Of a stretch of 64,000 nt of DNA, positions 54,076-62,573 are shown piece by piece. The stretch is from Sedimenticola thiotaurini (GTDB taxonomy: Bacteria; Pseudomonadota; Gammaproteobacteria; Chromatiales; Chromatiaceae): NCBI RefSeq assembly GCF_001007875.1, contig NZ_CP011412.1, forward strand, positions 868,001-932,000. The letters run 5' to 3'. A program made the position numbers and the translations under genes. Positions within the stretch are counted from its first letter, which is position 1. Each line of letters opens with the position of its first letter. Below the pieces are notes generated by a model that was not told where the DNA came from, did not search any database, and saw only the letters and a list, made by a program, of their open reading frames with translations.

Positions 54076-54729
54076 TTATGCTCTGGCCAGAATAAAGGAG
54101 CCTTTGCTCTTGCCGAAATCGACAAATTTCTGTTCAAAGTCATCGGCCACCGATGCCTTGACCGAATCCCTGGCCAACAGCGACCGTCCCCAATGGGCCA
54201 GCCGAGAAGGGATCAGCTCTTCCAACTCCTCGTGATACTTTTTCAGGATCTCATAGCGGGTAAAAAACGGCGCATAGGCGGTATCCAGCAGGGTAAATTG
54301 ATCCCCCATGAAATAGGGGCCATCGCTGACCTCGTTCGCCAGGCGGGCGAACAGGCCGCCCAGCGCCTCACACTGCTGCTGGACCCCATCATCATCCGTG
54401 GCCACCATTAACTTGTACTGTTCAAAGATCAGATTGGAACCGAACTCAATCCAGCCCCGGTGTTTAGCCCGAACCAGGGGATCGTCCGGATGCAATCGGG
54501 GTGAATAAACTTCGTCGAGATATTCGTTGATTACTGCAGACTCAAACAGCACCTCCTGATCAATTCTGAGCAGTGGGACTTTACCGAAGGGTGAAATCTC
54601 TTTAAACCACGCCGGTGGATTTTCCAGATCGATATAGGTGATTTTGAAATCCACCTGTTTCTCTTTCAGCGCAATCACTGCACGCTGGACAAACGGACAG
54701 ATAGCAAAACTGACCAGTTCAAGACTCAT
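54076..54729 (-). CDS. Glutathione S-transferase family protein
   Basis: A 217-residue GST-fold protein with an N-terminal thioredoxin domain whose active-site segment reads ICPFVQRA, a Cys at the catalytic place as in omega and related classes, and a helical C-terminal domain with GDQFTLLDTAYAPFF. It may act as thiol transferase or dehydroascorbate-type reductase; the substrate is unknown. ATG at 54729 has AGGGG 7 bases upstream; the frame before it offers only TTG at 54735. It starts 100 bases from the divergent phosphopantetheinyl transferase gene and its stop lies 9 bases from recJ. Confidence 0.85.
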   Translation of the reverse strand: MSLELVSFAICPFVQRAVIALKEKQVDFKITYIDLENPPAWFKEISPFGKVPLLRIDQEVLFESAVINEYLDEVYSPRLHPDDPLVRAKHRGWIEFGSNLIFEQYKLMVATDDDGVQQQCEALGGLFARLANEVSDGPYFMGDQFTLLDTAYAPFFTRYEILKKYHEELEELIPSRLAHWGRSLLARDSVKASVADDFEQKFVDFGKSKGSFILARA

Positions 54730-54834
54730 TGACAAACCCCTGATAATTTAGATGTGACTCTGATATTTGATCATGAAAGAATATCACGAAGCGGGAGCTG
54801 ACCCCGCATCATTCCTCAACACTGGGCAGACTGC

Positions 54835-55542
54835 TTGAGTGATATTCTGAAAATCGATCAATGGCGCAAACCGACGGCACTGCCGGCACCGCCTTCCCGG
54901 GATCAGATCCACCTCTGGAAGATCGATCTGTTGTGCCCCGGGCTGGATCTCTCCCCTCTGCTCAGCGGTGATGAGCGGCGGCGCCAGGCTAAATTGCTGA
55001 ACCGGCATGACAGAATTCTCTTTGGCAATGCCCGCGGCGTTTTGCGCCAGATACTCTCCGGCTATACCAACACGCCGCCGGCCGATATCCCTCTCTGTTA
55101 CGGGGAAAAGGGGAAACCCCGCCTGCCATCGTCATGCGGGGAGATTCAATTTAATCTCAGCCATGCCGGCTCAATGGCGTTACTGGTGGTCAGCACCGGT
55201 GTGCCAGTGGGTATCGACCTGGAACCCCTGGCTCAACGCAAAAATCTGCGTAGAATCGCCCGGAAAGTGTTTGCACCGGAACTGTTTCAACAGATCGACT
55301 CACTGAGTGAAGCGGATTTCAATGGGGCATTCTATCGACACTGGACGGCCCTGGAAGCGCAGGTGAAGGCCGTCGGAACAGGGGTTTTCACCCCCACTGA
55401 AACGAGTGGCACCCTCCCCTACATCAATTTTGAACCTCAATCCGGTTGGTGCGCGGCGATTGCCGCGGATGGCACACTACCTGCCGCCCGAAACTGGGTA
55501 ACCTTGCAGTTCTCCCCTGATCTGGGCCCACGGATCGGTTAG
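54835..55542 (+). CDS. Sfp-type 4'-phosphopantetheinyl transferase
   Basis: A 235-residue enzyme that moves the phosphopantetheine arm from CoA to carrier proteins. Motifs are GKPRLPS, FNLSHAGSMALL, GVPVGIDLE (metal-binding Asp and Glu) and a later FYRHWTALEAQVKA, with the WTxxEA signature. The start codon is TTG at 54835 with no clear ribosome site. No polyketide or non-ribosomal peptide synthase is near, so the carrier protein (fatty acid, polyketide or aryl polyene type) is elsewhere. Divergent from the GST gene. Confidence 0.9.
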   Translation: MSDILKIDQWRKPTALPAPPSRDQIHLWKIDLLCPGLDLSPLLSGDERRRQAKLLNRHDRILFGNARGVLRQILSGYTNTPPADIPLCYGEKGKPRLPSSCGEIQFNLSHAGSMALLVVSTGVPVGIDLEPLAQRKNLRRIARKVFAPELFQQIDSLSEADFNGAFYRHWTALEAQVKAVGTGVFTPTETSGTLPYINFEPQSGWCAAIAADGTLPAARNWVTLQFSPDLGPRIG

Positions 55543-55578
55543 AATAACGGGATATTCTAACTAACAAACCCAAATAAC

Positions 55579-56355
55579 ATGGCCTCATCCGACAGCAAAG
55601 CAAGCAATCCAATCAATGGTATCACTCACCTGGTCAAGGGGCTGCAGATGTTGATGCTGCCGGGTCTCCGGCGCTATCTCCTGGCCCCTATCGGGATCAA
55701 TATCGTGGTGTTTGTGGTTATCGGCTGGATCGGTTACAGCCAGTTCGAAGGTCTGCTGAATACTTTTCTGCCGGAGTCGAGTTGGCTCAGTTTCCTGCGT
55801 TGGTTACTGTGGCCGCTGTTTGCCCTGAGCATTTTGTTAATAACTTTTTATACCTTCACCACTGTCGCCAACCTGATCGCTGCGCCATTCAACAGCCAGC
55901 TATCGGCCAAGGTTGAGGAGATGCTAACCGGCAAGAAACCACCTGAAAATCGCCAATCCATTACTCAGCTGATCCTGCCTACAGTACGGTCTGAATTGAG
56001 AAAGCTGGTCTATTTTCTGCTGCGAGCAATACCCCTGCTGATCCTGTTCATCATCCCGGGGATCAATCTGTTGGCACCTTTTCTCTGGCTACTGTTCAGT
56101 GCCTGGTTTCTGGCCATCGAATATGGCGACTACCCCATGGGCAATCATGGCCTGGAGTTCAAGGAGCAGCATGATCGATTAAAACAGACCCGACTAGCGG
56201 CGCTGACTTTTGGTGGGGGAGTGACACTGCTGATGATGGTTCCGATCCTGAACTTCGCCGCCATGCCGGCGGCCGTGATTGGTGCCACCCGGCTATGGTG
56301 CGACAAAGGCTCTGTTGATCGCGCTGAAGTACCAACGCCACGCGCCAGTGTGTGA
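55579..56355 (+). CDS. cysZ: CysZ-family membrane protein
   Basis: A 258-residue membrane protein of the CysZ/EI24 family, which in E. coli takes up sulfate for cysteine synthesis. Hydrophobic helices lie at about 34-52, 75-95, 158-178 and 215-235; the pattern NLIAAPFNSQLSAKVEE and FLAIEYGDYPMGNHG is the family signature. It follows the phosphopantetheinyl transferase after 36 bases and converges on the aminotransferase; a 7-base stem at 56370-56386 lies between the two stops. Together with cysM it serves assimilation rather than sulfur energy metabolism. Confidence 0.9.
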   Translation: MASSDSKASNPINGITHLVKGLQMLMLPGLRRYLLAPIGINIVVFVVIGWIGYSQFEGLLNTFLPESSWLSFLRWLLWPLFALSILLITFYTFTTVANLIAAPFNSQLSAKVEEMLTGKKPPENRQSITQLILPTVRSELRKLVYFLLRAIPLLILFIIPGINLLAPFLWLLFSAWFLAIEYGDYPMGNHGLEFKEQHDRLKQTRLAALTFGGGVTLLMMVPILNFAAMPAAVIGATRLWCDKGSVDRAEVPTPRASV

Positions 56356-56457
56356 CCCTTTCTGACAAGTCCATCGACCCGATGGAGAAGGTGAGCCAGC
56401 GCATAGTGTGAAGCCAGGAGCAGAGTGTCCCTTTACCTCACCCCGCTTGACTTCTGA

Positions 56458-57612
56458 TCAGCCTTTTATAAATCGCGCTATGCGGGTCACCCCTTCGGTC
56501 AGTCTCTCCATGGAGGTGGTGTAGGCAAAGCGCACATGCTGTTCCGGCTGGTTGTCACCAAAATCTTTCCCAGGGGTGATAGCCACACCTTCCGATTCCA
56601 GCATATCATGGGCAAAGGCAGAGCTGTCCGAAGTTATCTGTCTGCAATTGGCGTACAGGTAAAAAGCGCCTTCAGGCTCCACGGGGATTTCAAATCCCAA
56701 CTCCCGCAGAGCCGGCAACAGGTAATCCCGGCGCTCCTGAAAGGCTGCGCAGCGCTGCTCGACAATCCGCTGGGTCTCATCCTCAAAGGCCGCCAGGGCC
56801 GCATATTGGGCCGGGGTCGGCGCTGACAGGAATATGTTCTGGGCCAGACGGTCAGCGGCTCCCATATACCGTTCGGGCGCAATCATCCACCCCAGGCGCC
56901 AGCCGGTCATGCCGTAGTATTTGGAGAAACTGTTGATAATGAACAGGTCATCGGTAACCTCAAGCCCGGTAAAGGGTTCGGCTCCGTACACCAGTCCCTG
57001 GTAGATCTCGTCCACTATCAGCACACCGCCCCGCTCCTTCACCACCTGGTATATCTTCTCCAGTTCATCGCGTTTTATCAGGGTGCCGGTGGGATTGGAG
57101 GGGGAAGCAACCATCACGGCACGCATGTTGTCGCTCCACTCGCGCTCGATGATCTCGGCCGTCAGTTGGTAGCCGGATTCCGGCCCCACAGAAACTGTCA
57201 CCGGTTGACCGGATACCAGCTGGACAAAATGGCGATTACAAGGGTAACCTGGATCGGCCATCATCACCGCTTCGCCGGGATTTACCAGGATACTCATGAC
57301 CAGTTGCAGGGCCCCTGACGAGCCCGGTGTAATCAATACCCGTGCCGGATCCAGTTTAACGCCGTAGCGACGCCCGTAATCCGCCGCAATTGCGGCACGC
57401 AGCTCCGGGATGCCTACCGCTGCGGTGTAGTGGGTAAACCCCTGCTCCAGGGCCCGCATACCGGCCGCGACGATCGGTCCAGGGGTGTCAAAATCAGGCT
57501 CTCCCACCTCCATATGAATAATGGAACGGCCACTCTGTTCCAGCTCTCTGGCTCGCGCCAACAACTCCATGACATAAAATGGGCGTATGGACGCCATTCG
57601 TTCTGCAATCAT
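56458..57612 (-). CDS. PLP-dependent class I/II aminotransferase
   Basis: A 384-residue type I aminotransferase. The PLP Lys lies in INSFSKYYGMTGWRLGW (about 229-245), the PLP-ring segment is LIVDEIYQGLVYG, and VASPSNPTGT and the C-terminal VRFAYTTSMERL (substrate Arg) are in place. It resembles AspC/AlaA-like enzymes that act on aspartate, alanine or similar amino acids, but the substrate cannot be fixed. Its start lies 70 bases from the stop of the upstream HAD hydrolase gene. Confidence 0.9.
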   Translation of the reverse strand: MIAERMASIRPFYVMELLARARELEQSGRSIIHMEVGEPDFDTPGPIVAAGMRALEQGFTHYTAAVGIPELRAAIAADYGRRYGVKLDPARVLITPGSSGALQLVMSILVNPGEAVMMADPGYPCNRHFVQLVSGQPVTVSVGPESGYQLTAEIIEREWSDNMRAVMVASPSNPTGTLIKRDELEKIYQVVKERGGVLIVDEIYQGLVYGAEPFTGLEVTDDLFIINSFSKYYGMTGWRLGWMIAPERYMGAADRLAQNIFLSAPTPAQYAALAAFEDETQRIVEQRCAAFQERRDYLLPALRELGFEIPVEPEGAFYLYANCRQITSDSSAFAHDMLESEGVAITPGKDFGDNQPEQHVRFAYTTSMERLTEGVTRIARFIKG

Positions 57613-57682
57613 CCGACGGGTACTCTGTATGGTTGGGGCAGATCGGTTAAAGGGTCATGCCTGTGTGATAGGGCAAGTTCGG

Positions 57683-58450
57683 TCAGGATAACCCATGTAG
57701 TCTGCGCAACAAACCCACATCGACCATGCTGGCAGAATCTATCACCCCACCCAGCAGGGTTGCGGGGCTTTGCGACTCCCCCAACTGGTCCACAATCAGG
57801 CTGGCCCCGCCGAAATCCTCATCAGCGGTGTAACCATTGACAGTAATGACCACAGTTGAAATACCAGCTGACCTGGCGGACTCAAATCCGTTGCGGGAAT
57901 CTTCGATAGCCACGCATTCATCTGCTGACAGATCCATTTTTTCCAGAGCCCAGCGGTAGATATCCGGCGCTGGCTTCTTCGCTGGGACAATATCTCCCGC
58001 GGCTATTACTTCGAATGGCTGTTTGTTACTGGCTCCAAAGAATCTTTCCAGCAAGGCATCCACATTAGCCGGCGTAGTGGTGGTGGCGATTGCCAACCGC
58101 AAACCGGCCTCTGCCGCTTCATTGATCAGCCTGATCACCCCGTTTCGTGGCGGAATCTGACCCTCTTCCATCAGGGACACAAAGATCTCGCTCTTGCGAC
58201 GGTGTAAGTCAGCAATAAACCGGTCCAGATCAGAGGGAGATTCCCAATCCGGGTTAAAACGTTCCAGGTAGTAGCGGATTCGCTCCTTTCCGCCAGTTAC
58301 CGCCAGCAGTTTGCCATACAGATCCACATCCCAGTGCCACGCCAGACCCGCCTGGGAAAACGCCTTATTGAAAGCAACACGATGGCCATCCCGCTCGGTA
58401 TCTGCCAAGGTGCCGTCAACATCCCATATCAGCGCTGCTAAATCACCCAT
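57683..58450 (-). CDS. cbbY: HAD phosphatase, CbbY type
   Basis: A 255-residue HAD hydrolase of the CbbY/Gph group. The nucleophile Asp is in WDVDGTLADTE (residues 9-19), and TTTTPANV, KKPAPDIY and IEDSRNGFESA give the other HAD motifs. CbbY dephosphorylates xylulose-1,5-bisphosphate, an inhibitor of Rubisco, and its presence suggests carbon fixation by the Calvin cycle. GDIVPAKKPAPDIYRWAL and the cap region fit this family best. No Rubisco gene is in the window. Confidence 0.85.
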   Translation of the reverse strand: MGDLAALIWDVDGTLADTERDGHRVAFNKAFSQAGLAWHWDVDLYGKLLAVTGGKERIRYYLERFNPDWESPSDLDRFIADLHRRKSEIFVSLMEEGQIPPRNGVIRLINEAAEAGLRLAIATTTTPANVDALLERFFGASNKQPFEVIAAGDIVPAKKPAPDIYRWALEKMDLSADECVAIEDSRNGFESARSAGISTVVITVNGYTADEDFGGASLIVDQLGESQSPATLLGGVIDSASMVDVGLLRRLHGLS

Positions 58451-58642
58451 AAGCCACTCTTTTATTTAATTATTTTCTTCACTTCTCCGGCGAGAAATGA
58501 AGCCCGTGAAGCGCCTATTTTACCCGAGTCAATAATAAGCAACACGGACCAATAACAGGGGTATCTGACAACTATTGCCCGGAACAGAAGATTCTGGTTA
58601 TCATAGCCGACTTCATTAGCGTGGTTTTCCAGGAGTCATTGA

Positions 58643-59086
58643 ATGACCGCAAAGAAAAAGCCAGAGAATGACCTTGCCGGCCCTTTTGGCTTCAAGCCTT
58701 ATAAAGTAAAGAAAGGCGAGGAGTACATGAATGAGGCGCAGGAAGAGCATTTCCGGGCCATCCTGAAGGCATGGAAGCAGGAGTTGATGGAAGAAGTCGA
58801 CCGGACCGTCCATCATATGAAGGATGACGCCGCCAACTTCCCCGACCCCAACGACCGGGCTACTCAGGAATCCGAGTTCAGCCTTGAGTTACGTACCCGC
58901 GACCGTGAGCGGAAACTGATCAAAAAGATCGATGAGACATTGAATCTTATTGACAGTCACGATTACGGCTACTGTGTGGCTTGCGGTGTGGAGATCGGAA
59001 TTCGTCGATTGGAGGCACGCCCAACAGCATCACTCTGTATCGACTGTAAAACACTGGATGAAATCCGGGAAAAACAGATGAGCTGA
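58643..59086 (+). CDS. dksA: RNA polymerase-binding transcription factor DksA
   Basis: A 147-residue coiled-coil regulator that works with ppGpp in the stringent response. The coiled coil carries EFSLELRTRDRERKLIKKID, with the acidic DPND-type tip (DPNDRATQE) near residue 71, and the zinc finger has CVACG and CIDCK. It is near E. coli DksA in size (151). AGGAG 7 bases before the ATG and a strong terminator at 59115-59140 frame the gene. It precedes gluQ, as in many gammaproteobacteria. Confidence 0.97.
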   Translation: MTAKKKPENDLAGPFGFKPYKVKKGEEYMNEAQEEHFRAILKAWKQELMEEVDRTVHHMKDDAANFPDPNDRATQESEFSLELRTRDRERKLIKKIDETLNLIDSHDYGYCVACGVEIGIRRLEARPTASLCIDCKTLDEIREKQMS

Positions 59087-59114
59087 AGTCATCAGACTTG
59101 CGCATGTTAAACTT

Positions 59115-59140
59115 AAAGCCGGCTGATAGCCGGCTTTTTT
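59115..59140 (+). terminator. Intrinsic terminator after dksA
   Basis: AAAGCCGGCT (59115-59124) and AGCCGGCTTT (59128-59137) form a 10-base stem with a 3-base loop, followed by more T. It lies between dksA (59086) and gluQ (59165). Confidence 0.9.
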
Positions 59141-59164
59141 ATAGATTGCGTATTGATCGACACC

Positions 59165-60061
59165 ATGAGTTACCGCGGACGCTTCGCCCCCTCACCTTCA
59201 GGACCGCTCCATTTTGGTTCGCTGATAGCGGCAATGGGCAGTTACCTCGATGCCCGAAAAAACCAGGGTAAGTGGTTGGTCAGAATGGAAAATATCGATC
59301 CACCGCGGGAAGTGGCGGGTGCTGCGGATGACATCCTCAGGACCCTTGAGTCGTTCGGTTTTGAGTGGGATGAGCCGGTGCTTTATCAAAGCAACCGTCT
59401 GGATGCTTACCAGGCGGCCATCGACCAACTCCAGCAAGAGGATCTCCTTTACCGATGCTTCTGCAGCCGCAGTGAAATTCAGGCTCTGGGTATCGCAGGT
59501 GCCGAAGGGGTGGTCTATCCCGGTACCTGCAGGACAGGCTTCAGCCTAAGAGACGTGAACAGCAAAGAGCGGTACGCGCTGCGTCTTATCACCCATGATC
59601 GACCGGTGGTGTTTAACGACTCTATATGGGGGGCCATCAATCAGCGTATCGCCCGCGAGATCGGCGACTTTGTCATCAGGCGGGCGGATGGGCTGTTTGC
59701 CTATCAACTGGCCGTGGTGGTGGATGATGCCTACCAGGGTATTACCGACGTGGTGCGGGGAGCGGACTTGCTCAAATCCACGCCCCGGCAGATCTATTTG
59801 CAGGGGTTGCTCAATTATCCAACCCCCAACTATAAGCACCTGCCACTGGCCAGGGCTCCAGACGGCAGGAAACTGAGTAAACGTCTGGGTGATGATCCAA
59901 TAAACAGTTCCGATCAGATTACTGCGCTACTGGCTGCCCTGGAATTCCTGAATCAACCGATTCCGCCAGAACGCCCGGAAAGCGTGGGCGATCTGTGGAC
60001 TTGGGCAATTACTGAATGGGATTCCCGCAGAATCATAAACAACCTTGATTTTACTGGATAA
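59165..60061 (+). CDS. gluQ: Glutamyl-Q tRNA(Asp) synthetase
   Basis: A 298-residue enzyme that attaches glutamate to the queuosine of tRNA(Asp). It is a short glutamyl-tRNA synthetase paralogue without the anticodon-binding half: RGRFAPSPSGPLHFGSLIAA is the HIGH-type region, CFCSRSEI and YPGTCR hold the zinc Cys, and KLSKR replaces KMSKS. ATG at 59165 is chosen; the longer frame opens with TTG at 59153. It follows dksA, with which it is commonly paired. Confidence 0.95.
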   Translation: MSYRGRFAPSPSGPLHFGSLIAAMGSYLDARKNQGKWLVRMENIDPPREVAGAADDILRTLESFGFEWDEPVLYQSNRLDAYQAAIDQLQQEDLLYRCFCSRSEIQALGIAGAEGVVYPGTCRTGFSLRDVNSKERYALRLITHDRPVVFNDSIWGAINQRIAREIGDFVIRRADGLFAYQLAVVVDDAYQGITDVVRGADLLKSTPRQIYLQGLLNYPTPNYKHLPLARAPDGRKLSKRLGDDPINSSDQITALLAALEFLNQPIPPERPESVGDLWTWAITEWDSRRIINNLDFTG

Positions 60062-60156
60062 ATAGGACAATTCGGGATCGATAATCTGTGCTTTTATCCA
60101 GTCAGGATGTATAATTTAAATGGACAAGCCAATTGGAAAGGAAAAGGACTACTGAC

Positions 60157-60312
60157 ATGCGGAAAGCCAAAACCTCGCTTCCCCGTGGTATATCGGACTG
60201 GTACAAACGAAAAATGGCCCAAGCCAATGCCCCTCGGACCCCTGCACAGCAGCGCGTGCTGGATGCCTACAGCAACTATCTGCTGAAGGATCTGGTGGCA
60301 TCAGGCCGGTAA
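60157..60312 (+). CDS. 51-residue basic protein, unknown
   Basis: A short frame with ATG at 60157 and TAA at 60310, preceded by a purine-rich ribosome site (AAGGAAAAGG, 60137-60146). The protein is basic, MRKAKTSLPRGISDWYKRK followed by a helix with QQRVLDAYSNYLLKDL, and no membrane segment. It lies 95 bases after gluQ on the same strand and converges on the EVE gene. Composition and ribosome site support a real gene; I recognise no family. Confidence 0.65.
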   Translation: MRKAKTSLPRGISDWYKRKMAQANAPRTPAQQRVLDAYSNYLLKDLVASGR

Positions 60313-60346
60313 ACCTGGGCGGTTAGTACGCCCCCACCGGCAACCA

Positions 60347-60808
60347 CTACCCTTCGGCGAGTTTACAGATAGTCTGAAACTCCCGTTCTTCAACCGGCAT
60401 GATGGAAAGCCGGTTCCCCTTCTGAAGCAGCCGCATTCCCTGCAGGTCAGGCACTTCCCTGAGTTGGCTCAGGGAGACCACATGGGGGAATTTCTTGACG
60501 AACTCCACGTCAACCATAAACCAGCGGGGCTTCTCGGGTGTTGATTTCGGATCGTAGTATTTGGAGTCCGGATTCCAAGCTGTAAAATCGGGATACGCTT
60601 CCTTGCAGACCCGGGCTAATCCCACTACCCCGGGCACTTTACAACTGGAGTGGTAAAACAGCACTTCATCACCCGGTTTCATATCCCGCATCATGAAGTT
60701 ACGGGCCTGATAGTTCCTGATCCCATCCCAGTGTTCGGTCTTATCACGCTGCAGATCATCAATTGAGTAGGCATCCGGTTCACTTTTCATCAGCCAGTAC
60801 TGTTTCAT
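60347..60808 (-). CDS. EVE domain protein
   Basis: A 153-residue EVE-domain protein starting MKQYWLMKSEPDAYSIDDL, the hallmark of the family, followed by HWDGIRNYQARNFMRDM-like and VLFYHSSCKVPGVVGLARV. EVE proteins have a PUA-like fold that can bind modified cytosine bases or RNA. The bacterial stand-alone form is widespread; its target is not known. It converges with the 51-residue gene, and a 5-base stem between them is weak. Confidence 0.93.
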   Translation of the reverse strand: MKQYWLMKSEPDAYSIDDLQRDKTEHWDGIRNYQARNFMMRDMKPGDEVLFYHSSCKVPGVVGLARVCKEAYPDFTAWNPDSKYYDPKSTPEKPRWFMVDVEFVKKFPHVVSLSQLREVPDLQGMRLLQKGNRLSIMPVEEREFQTICKLAEG

Positions 60809-60899
60809 AATTGTGGGTATTCCTGATCAATTAAAACACCGATTTGGCGAGAGAATATCAAGCCGTTGAGCAAATGCGAAGTGGTCAGATAGCGCTTGT

Positions 60900-61265
60900 T
60901 CAGGTATTCAGAAATACCTGATCCCACTCTTCCTGCTTGAATCCGACAAGTTTCACCGACTCGGAAATAACAAAAGGACGCTTAATCAGGTTACCATTCG
61001 CCGCCAGTTCCGCCATCATCTGGTCGACAGACATGGACTTGAGCTTTTCCTTATACCCCCCCTGACGATAATCCTGTCCGGATGTATTAAACAGCCGGGC
61101 ATATTTACCATCATAGGCGTCCAGCATAGCCTTCAACTCAGTTACCGTAGGCGGTTGTTCACGAATGGGGATCTCCTGGTACTCAATCTGATGCTCATTG
61201 AGATACTTCTTGGCCTTCTGACAGGTACTGCAGTTGGCGTACAAGTAAATTTTCAGATTACTCAT
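60900..61265 (-). CDS. ArsC/Spx-family reductase-like protein
   Basis: A 121-residue thioredoxin-fold protein. LYANCSTCQKAKKYL gives the Cys-x-x-Cys site near residue 12, and YRQGGYKEKLKS, NGNLIKRPFVI are typical of the ArsC/Spx/YffB group. Arsenate reduction is possible but the CxxC and lack of ars genes make a general disulfide or Spx-like role as likely. ATG at 61265 starts the protein; a 12-base palindrome lies 25 bases upstream. Confidence 0.85.
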   Translation of the reverse strand: MSNLKIYLYANCSTCQKAKKYLNEHQIEYQEIPIREQPPTVTELKAMLDAYDGKYARLFNTSGQDYRQGGYKEKLKSMSVDQMMAELAANGNLIKRPFVISESVKLVGFKQEEWDQVFLNT

Positions 61266-61290
61266 GGAATGTGACTTATCTTTAGGTTTA

Positions 61291-61302
61291 ATAACGCGTT
61301 AT
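61291..61302. promoter_or_regulatory. 12-base palindrome upstream of the ArsC-like gene
   Basis: ATAACGCGTTAT is a perfect palindrome at 61291-61302, 25 bases before the ArsC-like start and between it and bcp. It may be an operator; a single short palindrome can also occur by chance. Confidence 0.3.
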
Positions 61303-61391
61303 AACGCCGGCAAACACTATGCGTGATTATCGAGAGATGACCCCGATCGGGATACAATACCGAGTGATTTTTCCAGCTAGCTGGCCCGATG

Positions 61392-61865
61392 CTAGACCAT
61401 ATGGCTCTTGATGTAATCCACCACATCCTCGTGATGCGTCTTGGTTTTCACTTTCGCCATGACGTGTCGCAATATGCCATCCGCATCGATAAAAAAGGTG
61501 GTTCGATGGATACCATCAAAAACCCTGCCCATGAACTTTTTCTCACCCCAGACCCCGTAGGCTTCTGCTACAGCGTGATCCTCATCTGAGAGCAGGGTAA
61601 AATTGAGGCCCTGCTTCTCGGTAAAGTTTGCCAGCCGCCGTGGTGAGTCAGGACTGATCCCGAGCACTACCGTATTCAACTCACTGAAAACCTTCTTGGA
61701 GTCACGAATGCCGCACGCCTGTACGGTACAGCCTGGCGTGGATGCCTTGGGATAGAAATAGATAAGCACATTCTTTCCCAGGTAATCCGCCAGGCTGACC
61801 TCTCTGTTATCCTGGTCGTGCAGTGTGAATTCGGGTGCTTTTTTTCCAATTTCCGGATACTTCAT
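61392..61865 (-). CDS. bcp: Peroxiredoxin, BCP type
   Basis: A 157-residue atypical 2-Cys peroxiredoxin that reduces organic and hydrogen peroxide with thioredoxin. The active segment is YPKASTPGCTVQACGIRD with peroxidatic and resolving cysteines 5 residues apart, as in E. coli BCP; GVWGEKKFMGR and RTTFFIDADG follow. The start MKYPEIGKKAPEF is typical. It lies 53 bases after the DsrC-like gene and may be co-transcribed with it. Confidence 0.95.
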   Translation of the reverse strand: MKYPEIGKKAPEFTLHDQDNREVSLADYLGKNVLIYFYPKASTPGCTVQACGIRDSKKVFSELNTVVLGISPDSPRRLANFTEKQGLNFTLLSDEDHAVAEAYGVWGEKKFMGRVFDGIHRTTFFIDADGILRHVMAKVKTKTHHEDVVDYIKSHMV

Positions 61866-61918
61866 TTAACCTCTACCCTTGTTAAAAACACCCGATCAAA
61901 TGTACCGCAGGTGCTTGA

Positions 61919-62218
61919 TTATACACAACCTGTCGGTTTAGGCAGGCCACCATATTTGGTAATCGGCTTCATGGGGCCGGTCAACCAGAGATTAAACATC
62001 TCCTTGGATGGCGCACCCAGATATTTGGCGAACTTGCGGATTGGTGGCACGACGGCATGCTCTTCGTAGTACTCACGGGCCTTCAAAATCTGTTCCCATT
62101 TTTCATCATCCAATACCACCCCATCGGCATCAGCCATTGCCTTGCCAATCTCCGGGGTCCAGGTATTCATATCAACCAGATAACCGTCACCATCACGCTG
62201 GGGAATTTCCACACTCAT
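61919..62218 (-). CDS. DsrC/TusE-family sulfur-relay protein, one-cysteine short form
   Basis: A 99-residue protein with the DsrC/TusE fold. The C-terminal arm ends GLPKPTGCV with the penultimate Cys98; the second, upstream cysteine of dissimilatory DsrC would align with Thr87 in ITKYGG, so it is absent, as in TusE. It is about 10 residues shorter than E. coli TusE, with a shortened loop before GPMKPITK. Such proteins carry sulfur on the single Cys, for tRNA thiolation or sulfur oxidation, or act as regulators. GGAG 9 bases before the ATG supports the start. It is not near other tus or dsr genes. Confidence 0.9.
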   Translation of the reverse strand: MSVEIPQRDGDGYLVDMNTWTPEIGKAMADADGVVLDDEKWEQILKAREYYEEHAVVPPIRKFAKYLGAPSKEMFNLWLTGPMKPITKYGGLPKPTGCV

Positions 62219-62573
62219 TGTTATACACTCCGTAATAACCTAGTAATCTTGTAAGTAATTATGGAATTGTACATTGGATTACTTAAATTACACCACCCTG
62301 ATAATAGGGTTATTGCTTTTTTAGAGGTTTTTTGGATTCGTATATCTTATTGTTCTTGTTAATTTTTATTATAAGTAACAAAGCATTAACTTGGGCTCAC
62401 ATCCAGTACCCGGTTGATCGGAATGCAAACGTCACTGGTATATGGCTATTTTTTAACGCATCATTAGCACCCTACGCTGTCCGGCCGATCTAAACTATTT
62501 TTTGTTGTCGCCACGCTCCCTTCTTCTCACAAGGCGGCGGTCTGAAAAGTCGTACCATATCGCGAACAGGAAG
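62219..62573. other. Gene-free divergent promoter region
   Basis: About 355 bases between the DsrC-like gene (minus) and the second GGDEF gene (plus), with an AT-rich centre (62260-62390). It should hold the promoters of both. The ribosome site GGAG of the DsrC-like gene and AGGAAG of the GGDEF gene are at its ends. No coding frame, tRNA or clear inverted repeat was recognised. Confidence 0.5.

Noticed and set aside
61373-61384. Palindrome CCAGCTAGCTGG after bcp as terminator
   Set aside because: Only 6-base arms without loop, and in the minus direction it is followed by A rather than T.
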